From assembly GCA_015665455.1 (NCBI GenBank), contig JADFAD010000006.1:1116001-1180000 (forward strand): DNA of 64,000 bases, given 5' to 3'. Positions 26,151-38,429 of the stretch are shown here, piece after piece (within the stretch, counting starts at the first letter, position 1; each line of letters opens with the position of its first letter). The translations under genes were made by a program, and so were the position numbers. This stretch comes from Oceanospirillaceae bacterium (lineage in GTDB: Bacteria > Pseudomonadota > Gammaproteobacteria > Pseudomonadales > Litoribrevibacteraceae). Below the pieces are notes generated by a model. That model did no database searches, was not told the origin of the DNA, and saw only the letters and a program-made list of their open reading frames with translations.

Positions 26151-27197
26151 ATGGATACCCTACTGGAACATCAGTTGAAATCAACATCAGTTGAATCTGG
26201 TCACCCTATTCCTTCCTTCAAAGGTTTTGAGTTGTTTTCTGAATACGAACGCATCGAATGGATCGAAAAATACGGGACTCACAGCATGTCGTTTTCAACA
26301 CTGCAACCGAACATGCGTTTTTTTGATGTGCCTGATATTGGTTTCATTGCTTATCAAGACTGCTTTGGCGAACGAATCGTTTTATCGAACCCTGTTTGTG
26401 CGGAAGGTCATTACGAATTAATGATCTTTCAATTACTTCAAGCTTCAAAAAAACCCGTATCCTTTATCCAAGTCACACCCGATGTAGCGACCCTTCTTTC
26501 TGCTAAATTTGGTATGTTTTCTACCGAATTCGGTCAAGAAACAATCATTGACCTGAAATCATGGTCATTAAAAGGGAAAAAGAAGCAGATTTTCAGAACG
26601 GCCTTAAATCAGGCAAAGAAGCTGGACATCACCATCATGGAAACCTTTTCCAACCATGATGACGATACCATCTCAGACAATTGGTTGAGTACGCGTCGAT
26701 GTAAGCAAAAAGAAATCCGTTTTCTTATTCGGCCAAAAGACATCAATCATACCAATGGCGTGCGTCGGTTTTATGGCTATAAAGATCTTCAGCCCGTAGG
26801 TTTCATCCATTTCGACCCGATTTACCAAAATAATCAAATCATCGGGTATGTGCCCAACATATCCAGAGCCAACAACTTATTTAAGCAAGGCTTATTCTAC
26901 GCGATCATGGCCGTTGCTCTAGAGCAGTTCCAGTCAGAAGGCATCAAGATGGTCAATCTAGGGCTGTCACCGCTGTCAATAAAAGATAAACATCAAAGCG
27001 GCATCGTGCCCTCAAAACCTCTCTCGCGTTTATTTAGATTAACCTCACGATTCGGGCAACGTTTTTATAACTTCAATGGCATTCAATTTACGAAGTCACG
27101 ATTCAGAGGCACGGACTCACCTACCTACGTGGCGTCTAGAAAATCATTACCGATCAAAGCATTTACAGCCTGCTTTCGGTTAAGTCGGGTTATCTAA
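26151..27197 (+). CDS. DUF2156 / MprF C-terminal-like acyltransferase domain protein
   Basis: 348 residues, soluble, with no membrane segments. It corresponds to the cytosolic catalytic half of MprF (aminoacyl-phosphatidylglycerol synthase), built from two GNAT-like folds: VPDIGFIAYQDCFGERIVLS in the first, and GKKKQIFRTALNQAKK then MVNLGLSPL in the second. MprF proteins also have a flippase membrane domain that is absent here, so the protein may transfer an aminoacyl or acyl group to a lipid or another acceptor; the substrate is unknown. A strong intrinsic terminator follows, so it is separate from the MalT-like gene downstream. Confidence 0.85.
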   Translation: MDTLLEHQLKSTSVESGHPIPSFKGFELFSEYERIEWIEKYGTHSMSFSTLQPNMRFFDVPDIGFIAYQDCFGERIVLSNPVCAEGHYELMIFQLLQASKKPVSFIQVTPDVATLLSAKFGMFSTEFGQETIIDLKSWSLKGKKKQIFRTALNQAKKLDITIMETFSNHDDDTISDNWLSTRRCKQKEIRFLIRPKDINHTNGVRRFYGYKDLQPVGFIHFDPIYQNNQIIGYVPNISRANNLFKQGLFYAIMAVALEQFQSEGIKMVNLGLSPLSIKDKHQSGIVPSKPLSRLFRLTSRFGQRFYNFNGIQFTKSRFRGTDSPTYVASRKSLPIKAFTACFRLSRVI

Positions 27198-27275
27198 CCG
27201 CTTCTCGGCAATAGAATCCTATTGGACTGCTCTTTCGTTGAGATACGTGCGGCCAAGTTCGATGTTTGTCCCTTG

Positions 27276-27296
27276 CGCCCTTCGGGGCGATTTTTT
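27276..27296 (+). terminator. Intrinsic terminator with TTCG loop
   Basis: CGCCC-TTCG-GGGCG hairpin followed directly by A and six T residues; a classic Rho-independent terminator about 80 bases past the DUF2156 gene. Confidence 0.85.
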
Positions 27297-27395
27297 CGTA
27301 ATCAAACCCAATATATTTAAGTCGCAGATATGGCAATTTCCAGCATTAGAGATTATGACGTAACTTCAAGGTCTGATATGGTTGAGAGGTCAAGG

Positions 27396-30104
27396 ATGAA
27401 GAAGCCTCTTAGAAATATGCTGATAAAAACAAAAATATCTCCACCTGCGCATTTTCATGATTTAGTTGAAAGGTTGCGTTTAATCCAGAAGTTAAACACA
27501 ACCAAAGGTGGTCAACTGGTCGTTTTGACCGCGCCCACAGGGTATTCAAAAACCACACTGGTCAGCCAGTGGGTTCAATCGTCCAATCGACCTTTCGCTT
27601 GGCTCACACTTGATCATAAGGACAATGATCCAGGTCGATTCTGGCGCTACCTATTTACAGCACTCAGCAACCAATCATTAACGTTACCTGAACTCACGCC
27701 CGAATTGATCAGTGAGCATTGCCCCAGTACGTTAATTAATGCATTTACCCAACAAACGGACATCGCATCCTCGGAAATGCCGTTTGTTTTAGTCTTGGAT
27801 GATTTTCAAAGCGTCTTTAACGAAATCATTCTTGAACAGTTAAATGAATTATTAAACTTTCTGCCCAGTAACCTGACCATCATCATTACAACTCAGATAC
27901 AGCCCGAGTTGAAACTGTCTCGTCGCAGGTCAAAACACCAAGTGATTGAATTAAATCAGGATCAGCTGGCGTTCACACGAGACGAAAGCGATCAATACAT
28001 CCGCCATTTGGTTAACCGTCCCTTATCAGAACAGATTTTAGAGTCCTTACACAGCAAAACAGAAGGCTGGCCTGCGGGTATCCAGCTGCTTTCCATCGTC
28101 ATAGATCAAACCGATTTAACACATCCTCAGTTTGATCTCAGTACCCCCATTTCTTTCTTCGACGATGAAGTTCTTTCTAACCTACCTAGCGAAATACAAA
28201 GTTTCTTACTAAACACGGCATTCTTGCCTTGGCTCCACCCAGAGTTGTGCAATGAAGTGCTAGAAATAAACCAATCTGAACAGCTGATCCAGCAACTGTC
28301 CCAACGAAACCTGTTCCTTGTGAAATACGGTGAAACATGGCGGTATCATGATTTATTCAAAGAAGCCTTGCTCAGTCACGCATCAGAAACGGCACAACAC
28401 AGGCACAGGGCGGCACACTGGTTTCAACGTAATGATTTCCCCTCTCGAGCCATTGATCAATACATTCAGCTTCAAGAATGGCAAGAAGTCGCCTTAATCA
28501 TGGCGCAAGAAGCCCGGGAAAAGATTACAAACGGTGAGCAAATGACCGTCGACGGTTGGTTGCGGGCATTGCCCCAAGACTGGCAACAAGATCGGCCAAG
28601 ACTGCTGGCATTGCGATCTGCGATACACATGAGCAATAGCCAATTTGAAGAATCTCATAATTACTTAGAGATCGCTAAGAAACAATTCCACGTCTATCAG
28701 AACAGCGCTGAGAAGCGAGATGCCGCCCTGCTCAGCAACGAAGACATGCAAGAAGCACAAAAAGAAATAACCATCATAGAATCTTTTCTTGCCATGTTTC
28801 GAGGCGATTATAAAGCCGTACAAAGCTTATCGGTTGCGGCACTGCAAAGCCCTACGTCTACTCCAAACCTAGACATATACGCGCAACTTCCCTTAAGTCA
28901 TGCTTATGTTCATCAAGGGAAGCTCCACGATGCACAGATACTATTAGAAACCATTATTCAGCAAGGTATGCACGATAATCTGGCGTTTCCAGCGTTGATC
29001 GGCATTACCAACATAGTGCCTATATACCATGTACTAGGAAAGCTGGATCAAGCGTTAGAGCTGATTGAGCGAGTGACGCTCTGGCACAATAAGTCATCGA
29101 CACCCTCCGTATACGCGCCTTGGTTAAACGGAATGAAAGCGATGATCTACCGTGAGCAAGGAAAGATCATCGAAGCGAAAACTCATATTCAGGAAGTGAT
29201 CGATTACATTCCTGATACGACGGATCCGCTTCAAATTATTCCTATTTATGCAATGGCTGCACATATGTTTCGAACGTGCCGCGAGAACGAGAAGTCAGAG
29301 CATCTATTACGCCAGGGACTGCTGGTTCAGGAACAACACCAAATCACAGAATGGTTGTTTGCTTTTCCCCGCTTAACAACGCTTCTCCATATTAAGGACA
29401 TCGTTGCGGGCAACGAAGCACCTCTAAAAGCGTGGTTGCATGAAAACGAACAAAGGCTTTTGAATAAGTCCGGGTACTTATTAGAAAGTGAGCGTTTGAT
29501 TCTTGCTCGAGTGTATTTAACATTATCCCAGATTGATGAAGCGTTAGCCCTTGCAGATACAATTGAGCAAGACGCACGAGAAGGAGGCAGACGTCTCAAT
29601 CAAGCAAAAGCCCTCACCATCGGAGCAATGACCCATGCGACCAATCACAAATTCACAGAATCCATACAATATCTAAACCAAGCGTTGCTTATCTGTGAAC
29701 AAAACGGCCTGACACAAGTACTTCTGGAAGAAGGACCTCACGCAAAAGGGCTGTTACAAATAGCGCAACCTCATTGCTCAAACCCCGACTATGTGGATTT
29801 CCTACTGGCAGAGTTTGACCGGCAGGATGCGTTATTTCCGGACAGTACGCCCAAAACTCAACCTAACGCTGCTTTTCCAACATCGAAACCCGTTCAATCG
29901 CTGGTTGAACCTTTAAGCAAACGGGAACAGCAAATTCTGGAGTTAATCTCTCAAGGGCTAAAAAACCAAGAAATTGCCGACCAGTTGTTTGTTTCAGTCA
30001 CTACCGTAAAAACCCACGTTCATAACATCTATGGAAAAATGGAAGTCCGAAACCGTACTGCAGCCGTCGCTAAAGCACGTGAACTTCAGCTTCTCGCAGG
30101 ATAA
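27396..30104 (+). CDS. MalT-like LuxR-family transcriptional activator
   Basis: 902 residues from ATG 27396, which has GAGAGG six bases upstream; an earlier ATG at 27330 has no ribosome site. Family layout: an N-terminal STAND ATPase domain with Walker [10 protein letters not shown] near residue 48 and Walker B VLVLDDFQ near 125, a long helical repeat region (about 400-800, TPR-like) that would bind the inducer, and a C-terminal LuxR helix-turn-helix near 838-900 ([20 protein letters not shown], then [12 protein letters not shown]). Such proteins are ATP- and inducer-dependent activators. MalT itself senses maltotriose, but no maltose genes are nearby, so the ligand is unknown. The cupin gene follows by two bases, suggesting an operon. 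Confidence 0.92.
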   Translation: MKKPLRNMLIKTKISPPAHFHDLVERLRLIQKLNTTKGGQLVVLTAPTGYSKTTLVSQWVQSSNRPFAWLTLDHKDNDPGRFWRYLFTALSNQSLTLPELTPELISEHCPSTLINAFTQQTDIASSEMPFVLVLDDFQSVFNEIILEQLNELLNFLPSNLTIIITTQIQPELKLSRRRSKHQVIELNQDQLAFTRDESDQYIRHLVNRPLSEQILESLHSKTEGWPAGIQLLSIVIDQTDLTHPQFDLSTPISFFDDEVLSNLPSEIQSFLLNTAFLPWLHPELCNEVLEINQSEQLIQQLSQRNLFLVKYGETWRYHDLFKEALLSHASETAQHRHRAAHWFQRNDFPSRAIDQYIQLQEWQEVALIMAQEAREKITNGEQMTVDGWLRALPQDWQQDRPRLLALRSAIHMSNSQFEESHNYLEIAKKQFHVYQNSAEKRDAALLSNEDMQEAQKEITIIESFLAMFRGDYKAVQSLSVAALQSPTSTPNLDIYAQLPLSHAYVHQGKLHDAQILLETIIQQGMHDNLAFPALIGITNIVPIYHVLGKLDQALELIERVTLWHNKSSTPSVYAPWLNGMKAMIYREQGKIIEAKTHIQEVIDYIPDTTDPLQIIPIYAMAAHMFRTCRENEKSEHLLRQGLLVQEQHQITEWLFAFPRLTTLLHIKDIVAGNEAPLKAWLHENEQRLLNKSGYLLESERLILARVYLTLSQIDEALALADTIEQDAREGGRRLNQAKALTIGAMTHATNHKFTESIQYLNQALLICEQNGLTQVLLEEGPHAKGLLQIAQPHCSNPDYVDFLLAEFDRQDALFPDSTPKTQPNAAFPTSKPVQSLVEPLSKREQQILELISQGLKNQEIADQLFVSVTTVKTHVHNIYGKMEVRNRTAAVAKARELQLLAG

Positions 30105-30106
30105 AC

Positions 30107-30472
30107 ATGGCCAACTTATTTACGTTTGATCCCACCAGCGAATTTGACACCGAAGAACGCTGTTTCATCAACGAACTCAGCAATTCCAACAAAGATGAAG
30201 AGTGCTCTATTGCATTAGCCAGAGTTGAACCGGGGGTGACCACTCAAGTACACAGCTTAAGCGATACGGTAGAACGATATGTGATTATCGAAGGTACTGG
30301 CCGTATCGAATCGGGTTCACTAACAGGCCAAGACGTTAAACGTTTTGATACCGTAATAATACCTGCAGACGAACCTCAGAGTATTACCAATACAGGCAAA
30401 CAAGACCTCGTCTTTTTGTGTGTATGCACAGGTCGATTTCAACCAGAAAACTACCTCAAATTATCGGACTGA
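30107..30472 (+). CDS. Cupin-domain protein
   Basis: 121 residues forming a single cupin barrel. The first conserved motif is seen around TTQVHSLSDTVERYVIIEGTG (one histidine and one glutamate) and the second around RFDTVIIPADEPQSITNTG, where the usual histidine is replaced, so the metal site may be incomplete. Small cupins of this type can be metal enzymes, sugar-binding sensors or redox regulators. It starts two bases after the MalT-like regulator, so the two are probably co-transcribed. Its 3' end overlaps the convergent DMT-transporter gene by 22 bases. Confidence 0.88.
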   Translation: MANLFTFDPTSEFDTEERCFINELSNSNKDEECSIALARVEPGVTTQVHSLSDTVERYVIIEGTGRIESGSLTGQDVKRFDTVIIPADEPQSITNTGKQDLVFLCVCTGRFQPENYLKLSD

Positions 30473-31362
30473 ACGTCAGATGAGGGCTCATACGAAGCCG
30501 CCTCTTTGGGCTTTCGGTGGAAGAGCACCACAATAATATTTGCAGCAATGATTAACGCGGCGCCTGTCATCATTTGCCATGTGATTTGCTCTTCCAACCA
30601 AATCGCGCTTATTACCATAGCCCATGGAATGTATAAATAGTTAATCACCGCAGCAAACGGCCCCGGCAATTCAGTGCTCGCCTTATTCCAAAGCGTATGA
30701 GCGCCTAACGTACAAACCACGCTCAACATAATCAATCCACTCCAATCCGACGAACTTAACTGCCAATCAGTCATCGGCCAAATCAAAGTAAAGATTAAAA
30801 AGCCAAAGCCAAATTGGCCCAACGCGCGCATGTTGGTTGATAAATGAGATATTTGACGATTTATGGCGGGCAAACAGGCATAAAGGAAGCCACTAAATAT
30901 TCCCACAATAAAACCGTAAGTTTGTACAAGAGAAGCGGATTCCGTTGGCGTCGCTATGCACACGCCACCAAAAGCAATGAGTACAGCCAGAAGATCACTG
31001 CGCCCGATCGGTTCCTTCAAAAAAATACGATTAACAAACAATAAATGAATACCAAAGGTACACACAGCAATCGCAGCTAACGAAGCACCGGCTCGCTTAA
31101 TGGACCAAAAATACATATACCAATGCACCGCAAAGGTAACACCCAAGATTATTAACCACTTAAGTTCTTGTTTGGATACTTTCCGCAGCTGTTTCGTCGC
31201 CAGCAGAATTAATCCAATACCCATCGCTGCCACACCTAAACGCACCGTACCAATGGTTGTCTCATTCGCACTGATACCAAAAATAAGAGCAGGAACAAAG
31301 CCCATCAAAAAGATAGACAGCAAAGCAATTAAGACAAGTTTTGTATGTTCTGAAAGGTTCAA
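30451..31362 (-). CDS. EamA/DMT-family membrane transporter
   Basis: 303 residues with ten predicted membrane segments in two EamA repeats (about 10-140 and 150-285). Typical features are the GASLAAIAVCTFGIHLLFVN region at the end of the first repeat and the second-repeat YLYIPWAMVISAIWLEEQIT. These are drug/metabolite transporters, usually exporters of amino acids or metabolites; the substrate cannot be predicted. Its 3' end overlaps the convergent cupin gene. Confidence 0.92.
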   Translation of the reverse strand: MNLSEHTKLVLIALLSIFLMGFVPALIFGISANETTIGTVRLGVAAMGIGLILLATKQLRKVSKQELKWLIILGVTFAVHWYMYFWSIKRAGASLAAIAVCTFGIHLLFVNRIFLKEPIGRSDLLAVLIAFGGVCIATPTESASLVQTYGFIVGIFSGFLYACLPAINRQISHLSTNMRALGQFGFGFLIFTLIWPMTDWQLSSSDWSGLIMLSVVCTLGAHTLWNKASTELPGPFAAVINYLYIPWAMVISAIWLEEQITWQMMTGAALIIAANIIVVLFHRKPKEAASYEPSSDVQSDNLR

Positions 31363-31444
31363 ACGTCAATCTCGTTAATGACCAAAGGGCTTACTCAATG
31401 CCGAGCCATTGTAACCATTAAACGTATTTAAGAAGCAATAAAAA

Positions 31445-31475
31445 AGGCGTCCCCCGATCAAATCAGAGAACGCCT
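31445..31475 (-). terminator. Intrinsic terminator of acyl-CoA dehydrogenase gene
   Basis: On the minus strand, AGGCGT pairs with ACGCCT around an inner TGAT/ATCG part-stem, followed by a six-T run. It lies about 80 bases past the stop of the acyl-CoA dehydrogenase gene and upstream of the DMT gene. Confidence 0.75.
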
Positions 31476-31555
31476 CATTCTGAGGCCTCAAAACATCAAC
31501 ATTTAAGACCAGTTACACAACGGATTCCAGCGCCTTGGGTGTTGGTGCTTAACAG

Positions 31556-33355
31556 CTAACCAATCAACTGCGCTTCCGTGATATCCATCATGCTGCCTTT
31601 ACCCGCTAGCATCATTTCTTTGTGGCCACGAGCTCGAGGTAGAATACGCTCAAAATAGAAGCGCGCATTTTTTACTTTGGCATCTAAGAAGTCACGGTCA
31701 AAGTCTTCGCCCTTTGGATGACGTTTCCCGTCCAAAATTTCTTGAGAAACGGTCGCCATCTTCAACCAGAAATACGCCAACGTCACATAACCGGAATACA
31801 TCAAGAAATCGAAACTCGCAGCACCAACTTCTTCAAAATCACCAATCGCTTTGGAACCCACTAACTTAGCCAACTCAGGCCATTCTTTAGCAAACCCAGC
31901 CAATGTATCTGACAAATCGCCCAAGTTGTCACTGCTGTTTGTTTTACTCAACACATGGATCATTTTCGTAAAGCTCAACAAGCTCTTACCTTGAGAGGCC
32001 AAGACTTTTCGACCTAACAAATCCAACGCTTGTATGCCCGTTGTTCCTTCATACAAAGTCGATGCGCGACCATCACGGAACAATTGCTCAGCGCCCGTCT
32101 CCTTGATAAACCCATGACCACCGTACATTTGAATTGCCATATCTGCAGACGCCAAACCCGTATCGGTCAAAAAGCCTTTAGCAATCGGTGTTAAAAACCC
32201 TAATAACTCCACGCGTTCTTTATCCGCATTTTCTTTATGAGATTCATCCAATAAATTTGCGCAGAACTGCCCCAGTGCTCGCCCACCTTCAGCAAAGACT
32301 TTCTGTGTTAACAACATGCGACGGACATCGGGATGCACAATGATAGGATCCGCTTCTTTCTCCGGCGCTTTCACACCACCTAAGCTACGCATTTGCGTGC
32401 GTTCAACGGCATAGGCCAAACTTTTCTGAAAGCTTCGTTCACTCAGGCCAATGCCCTGCATAGACGCCCCTAAGCGCATTTCATTCATCATAGTAAACAT
32501 GGCATTAATGCCTCGATTTGGTTTACCAATCAAATAGCCTTCTGCGCCTTCAAAGCTCATACTGCACGTAGGGTTCGCGTGCATGCCCATTTTTTCTTCA
32601 ATGCCAATGCAATGCACCGCATTCTTTTTATTCCAAACGCCTGATTTATTTTTCAGCTTTGCAGGTACAAGGAACAAAGAAAGGCCCTTAATGCCCTTTG
32701 GCGCATCTTTAATTCGAGCTAACACCAGATGAATAATGTTGTCACTGGCATCGTGCTGACCGGAAGAAATAAAGATCTTATTTCCCTTAATGCTAAAAAC
32801 GCCTTCGGACGTTTCTTCTGCTGACGTTCGCACTAATCCTAAATCAGAACCGCAATGCGCTTCTGTTAAACACATGGTACCCGTCCACTCTCCCATGATG
32901 AGTTTCTCTAGGTAAGTTGCTTTCAATTCGTCCGAACCATGGCCAATGATTGCTCGGCAAGAAGACATAGTCAAAGCAGGCGTCATACTGAAAGAATGGT
33001 TTGCCGAGGTTAAAATCTCCCCCACAAACGAAGACAATCGCTCAGGTAATGCTTGCCCGCCCCATTCTTCCGGCATGGATAATCCCATCCATCCTGCTTC
33101 TGCATAGGTTCTAAACGCGGCTTTCAGCTTGGGTGGTAATGCCACCTTGCCGTTATCAAAAACACACCCGACTTCGTCACCGTCTTTGTTGATCGGCGCT
33201 AACTCTTCTTCAGCAAACCGTGCCGCTTGCTCAAGAATGAACAGCAAATCTTCATTCGAGACATCCTCAGATGAAGACGCCTGATCTGACATTTCGGTCA
33301 TCAAGAACTTCATATCTTTCAGTGGGGCTTGATATTCAGCCATCAGATCGGCCAT
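31556..33355 (-). CDS. Acyl-CoA dehydrogenase (FadE-like, ~600-residue type)
   Basis: 599 residues, the large class of acyl-CoA dehydrogenase with an extra C-terminal domain. It carries out the first oxidation of fatty acyl-CoA with FAD and electron-transfer flavoprotein. Recognisable segments: TGTMCLTEAHCGSDLGLVRT near the flavin, GNKIFISSGQHDASDNI, QMYGGHGFIKETGAEQLFRD and the catalytic-base region LYEGTTGIQALDLLGRKV, with E436 as the likely base. It is divergent from fadH across a 237-base region, which makes a joint beta-oxidation regulon likely. It is monocistronic, with its own terminator. Confidence 0.94.
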   Translation of the reverse strand: MADLMAEYQAPLKDMKFLMTEMSDQASSSEDVSNEDLLFILEQAARFAEEELAPINKDGDEVGCVFDNGKVALPPKLKAAFRTYAEAGWMGLSMPEEWGGQALPERLSSFVGEILTSANHSFSMTPALTMSSCRAIIGHGSDELKATYLEKLIMGEWTGTMCLTEAHCGSDLGLVRTSAEETSEGVFSIKGNKIFISSGQHDASDNIIHLVLARIKDAPKGIKGLSLFLVPAKLKNKSGVWNKKNAVHCIGIEEKMGMHANPTCSMSFEGAEGYLIGKPNRGINAMFTMMNEMRLGASMQGIGLSERSFQKSLAYAVERTQMRSLGGVKAPEKEADPIIVHPDVRRMLLTQKVFAEGGRALGQFCANLLDESHKENADKERVELLGFLTPIAKGFLTDTGLASADMAIQMYGGHGFIKETGAEQLFRDGRASTLYEGTTGIQALDLLGRKVLASQGKSLLSFTKMIHVLSKTNSSDNLGDLSDTLAGFAKEWPELAKLVGSKAIGDFEEVGAASFDFLMYSGYVTLAYFWLKMATVSQEILDGKRHPKGEDFDRDFLDAKVKNARFYFERILPRARGHKEMMLAGKGSMMDITEAQLIG

Positions 33356-33496
33356 AAATGCTCCTCAGCAATTTTTTGTATTTGTTATTTATATAGGTGC
33401 ATTATCAAAAAGAAATTTTTAGACGGCCTTAACAAATGTTAAGGACGCAAATCTTTTCAGCCTTGTACTATCTAATACATAAAATCAAAAATGACA

Positions 33497-35625
<2,129 letters not shown>

Positions 35626-35673
35626 AACGTAATTTAAGTTCTGGTGTAACCGCTTCAGAAATACAGCGGTACC

Positions 35674-35719
35674 AAAGCCCCAACTTTGTTCATGGCGATA
35701 TGATCAAAGTTGGGGCTTT
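35674..35719 (+). terminator. Intrinsic terminator of fadH
   Basis: A perfect 15-bp stem (AAAGCCCCAACTTTG with CAAAGTTGGGGCTTT) and 16-base loop, followed by T-rich TTTG. A smaller hairpin ACCGCT/AGCGGT (35649-35670) directly precedes it. Confidence 0.9.
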
Positions 35720-35813
35720 TTTGTGTTCCCTACAAACTCATTTCAACGCCTTCGTATTGCAACCTACTCTAGACCCGACTAATACTTAATTTAAGTTTTT
35801 CTGGGTATCTATC

Positions 35814-36575
35814 ATGAACAAATCGGTGATCGTTACATTCCTAGTATTATTTTGTCTTGAACTACCAGCTCAAGAATGCAGCCATATCAAAGTATCAGGC
35901 GCTAACGATTGGTTCCCTGTCATTGCTAAAGCACCCAACTCAGATGAATACAGTGGAATCGCATTCGATCTCATCAATGAAGTTACGAGTCATTTAAACC
36001 TAACCGTTCAATTTATTTATCTCCCATGGAGCCGTTCCCTTGTGTATTTAGAGAACGGAGACATCGATATGATCAGTGCCATTTATTGGAATAAAGAACG
36101 CAGCCAAAAGTTTCATTACTCCATACCCTACCTTCAAAATGAATCCAAATTATTTGTTAGCAGAACGAACCGCTTTGAATATGATCAACTTGAGGATTTA
36201 ATTGGGAAACAGGGGGCAATTCCAAGAGGGGGGAGTTTCGGTGAAGCCTTTGATTCTTTCTCAAAAGAACACCGCCTAAAACTCAGTCAACTGAAAAACA
36301 AAGATCAAATGTTTGGCATGCTACTCAACGAACACATTGATTATGTGCTGCAAGATTATTTTGATGGGATATCGTATGTTGCCAAGAACGGTCTATCTGA
36401 TCGGATAACAACACTCACTACACCTGTTAGCCAACCAGATATTCATTTTGCGTTCTCAAAAAAGTCGCCCTGCAGCAAACGTCTTGATGACGTTAATATC
36501 AAGCTGAAAGAACTTATCAGTGAAGGCTTTCTTAAGCGCTTAACGGAACAACATCTAACGAATATATCGAACTAA
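35814..36575 (+). CDS. Periplasmic solute-binding protein, family 3 type
   Basis: 253 residues with a short signal peptide (about 1-20) and the two-lobed fold of amino-acid-type binding proteins (SBP_bac_3): SGIAFDLINEVTSHLNLTVQ, the WSRSLVYLENGDIDMISAIY segment, and FSKKSPCSKRLDDVNIKLKE near the C-terminus. There is no ABC permease next to it, so it is an orphan. Many marine bacteria carry such orphans as sensors or as partners for distant transporters. The mature protein has cysteines at about residues 22 and 219 that could form a disulphide. It has its own bidirectional terminator. Confidence 0.85.
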   Translation: MNKSVIVTFLVLFCLELPAQECSHIKVSGANDWFPVIAKAPNSDEYSGIAFDLINEVTSHLNLTVQFIYLPWSRSLVYLENGDIDMISAIYWNKERSQKFHYSIPYLQNESKLFVSRTNRFEYDQLEDLIGKQGAIPRGGSFGEAFDSFSKEHRLKLSQLKNKDQMFGMLLNEHIDYVLQDYFDGISYVAKNGLSDRITTLTTPVSQPDIHFAFSKKSPCSKRLDDVNIKLKELISEGFLKRLTEQHLTNISN

Positions 36576-36586
36576 CATCAACTCAA

Positions 36587-36617
36587 CACCGTCAAAGCGA
36601 TTACCGCTTTAACGGTG
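36587..36617. terminator. Bidirectional terminator between convergent genes
   Basis: CACCGT-C-AAAGCG pairs with CGCTTT-A-ACGGTG: 12 paired bases with one mismatch, loop of five. It lies between the solute-binding protein stop and the stop of the convergent 80-residue membrane protein. Confidence 0.75.
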
Positions 36618-36620
36618 TAC

Positions 36621-36863
36621 CTACTTCTTAAAACAAGACACAAAGGCCATCAACAGAGGCATCAAAATATAACTCATGATAGGGACGATAATCCCGACTG
36701 AAATTATCACATTCCAGCCATGAATGTCTGTGATGTAGCGTCCCACTAAAGGCGGTATGAGATACACCAGAGGTAACAACCCTAAAAAGGTTAAAAGCGC
36801 TATTAAGTGAGGCGAAGATGGTTGGGAGCCATCTTCCAGTTCACCAAACTTATTCACATTCAC
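36621..36863 (-). CDS. Small two-helix membrane protein
   Basis: 80 residues with two long hydrophobic segments (about 20-42 and 51-76) and a short polar N-terminus, consistent with an inner-membrane hairpin protein. I recognise no family. Its start overlaps the stop of the isochorismatase-type gene by four bases (ATGA), so it is translated from the same message. Role in that operon unknown. Confidence 0.75.
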   Translation of the reverse strand: MNVNKFGELEDGSQPSSPHLIALLTFLGLLPLVYLIPPLVGRYITDIHGWNVIISVGIIVPIMSYILMPLLMAFVSCFKK

Positions 36864-37489
36864 ACCTGATGACTGTTCGCAGCGAGAAAACTCTCATACA
36901 CCCAACTGTAAGACGTATGTTCACCCAGTACACCACCCAACTCTAACCCTTTCTCGCTGCGCCAATCATGCATGATTTCTGCTAACACGGATGCCCAAGT
37001 ACATACCTTCACGCCAGCTTGAGTCATGCGATGTAAGCTCACCTCCTGTACGCCTTTATTCCAAGTACCAGAGGCATCCACTACAGCATAAACATCATAA
37101 CCTTCTGCCACCGCTGAAATTGCAGGAAACATCAAACACACATCCGTAACAACCCCCGCCATAATAATTTTCTTTCGGCCCGTAATTTCTATGGCTCGTT
37201 TAAACTCAGGGTTATCCCAAGCATTAATTTCACCAGGCCGATTAATCACATCATTACCTAAAATCTCAGTGATATCCGACATAATAGGCCCGTTTGGTCC
37301 GTCAGGCATGCTTGCTGTAATCACGGATGGTAAACCCACGGTCGCTGCGGTTTTACATAGCCCTCGAATATTTGCTTTGGTTAAATGCGGGTCTTGATCA
37401 CGGCAGCTCACCATTAGACCTGTTTGATGATCAATCATTGCTAATACAGCATTTTCAACGGTTAAGCGCTCGGAAAATTTGTTCGACAT
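36860..37489 (-). CDS. Isochorismatase-family cysteine hydrolase, YcaC-like
   Basis: 209 residues. The cysteine hydrolase fold of the isochorismatase superfamily, closest in pattern to YcaC. D20 (AMIDHQTGL), R84 (RPGEINAWDN) and C118 (AGVVTDVCLMFPA) line up with the YcaC triad as I recall it. The RPGxINAWDN segment and VVDASGTWNK are YcaC-type. The physiological substrate of this subgroup is not known. It is followed by an overlapping small membrane protein and preceded, 71 bases upstream, by the pirin gene on the same strand, so the three may be one operon under the divergent LysR regulator. Confidence 0.9.
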   Translation of the reverse strand: MSNKFSERLTVENAVLAMIDHQTGLMVSCRDQDPHLTKANIRGLCKTAATVGLPSVITASMPDGPNGPIMSDITEILGNDVINRPGEINAWDNPEFKRAIEITGRKKIIMAGVVTDVCLMFPAISAVAEGYDVYAVVDASGTWNKGVQEVSLHRMTQAGVKVCTWASVLAEIMHDWRSEKGLELGGVLGEHTSYSWVYESFLAANSHQV

Positions 37490-37560
37490 ATGGGTACCTT
37501 CTTCTTGGTCTTTGATTAATTATTCGTTTAATTACTTATTCAATCTCTGAATTAAAACCA

Positions 37561-38250
37561 TCAATTCAGTACAGAGATAATGATCACCTGACTCTCTTCT
37601 AACGCCGTCATGTTCAGATTGGTAGCACGGACTAAGTCCCCATCCTTAACTTCGTTACTGGACGAATCATCTGACGCAAAAAGCTTTCCTCCTGTGATAT
37701 AAACGAGGTAATCACCTTCCAAGGAAATAGTTTCTTCTTTAGAAAAACGTCCTAATTCAATAATTGTTTTGCCATCAAATGTGTCATTTTGATTTACTGA
37801 CCCACCATAAATACGGGTCAAGCCATTGCCCTCCGGTCGATAAAGTTTATACCCTGCCCGATCCCCCGCTCGTTCAGGCAATACCCATAATTGGATCATC
37901 CTGTTTTGAACATCGTCCGGATTAACTTCATTATGAGAGAACCCTTCCCCTCCCGCTCTTTGCACCTGAGCATTGCCTGCTAATAATTCTTCACCGTGTT
38001 CGAGTGAACCTTCGTGCGCCACACGCCCCTCAACCATCACCGAGACCACATCAACTTCCTTATGCCCATGCATTTTTGTTTCACCAAAAGGAACAAACCG
38101 AGCATCGGCCAAATACACAAAATTACCCAGACCATCCCACGTTTGAGAGTCTCTTCTGGCACCAAACGCTTTACTGCCCGTAACCAATCGATGTTCCTTA
38201 ATGCCTTGAAAGCCTCCTAACGTAAGACTGTCTCTTTGTAGAACTTTCAT
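37561..38250 (-). CDS. Pirin family protein (bicupin)
   Basis: 229 residues, a two-cupin protein of the pirin family. The N-terminal cupin has the metal ligands HGHKEVDVVSVMVEGR and a later histidine/glutamate pair (EHGEE, SHNEV); the C-terminal cupin is degenerate. Some bacterial pirins are quercetinases and others are redox regulators. It is divergent from the LysR-family gene with a 179-base shared region, the classic arrangement for a LysR target. Confidence 0.93.
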   Translation of the reverse strand: MKVLQRDSLTLGGFQGIKEHRLVTGSKAFGARRDSQTWDGLGNFVYLADARFVPFGETKMHGHKEVDVVSVMVEGRVAHEGSLEHGEELLAGNAQVQRAGGEGFSHNEVNPDDVQNRMIQLWVLPERAGDRAGYKLYRPEGNGLTRIYGGSVNQNDTFDGKTIIELGRFSKEETISLEGDYLVYITGGKLFASDDSSSNEVKDGDLVRATNLNMTALEESQVIIISVLN

Positions 38251-38429
38251 ACCTGTCTCCTAATTTTTTGTTCATCCACATACAGATGTCTATTTGAGAA
38301 CAGAATATTCGTTACTAACAAACAGATATATACTCACAAAAGTAAATTATTGTTCTATTTTAGGTTACTATTGAGACTAAAGAGCAATGTCACCAATAAC
38401 CCCAAATGATGCTTGGAAAGGAGAATCGA

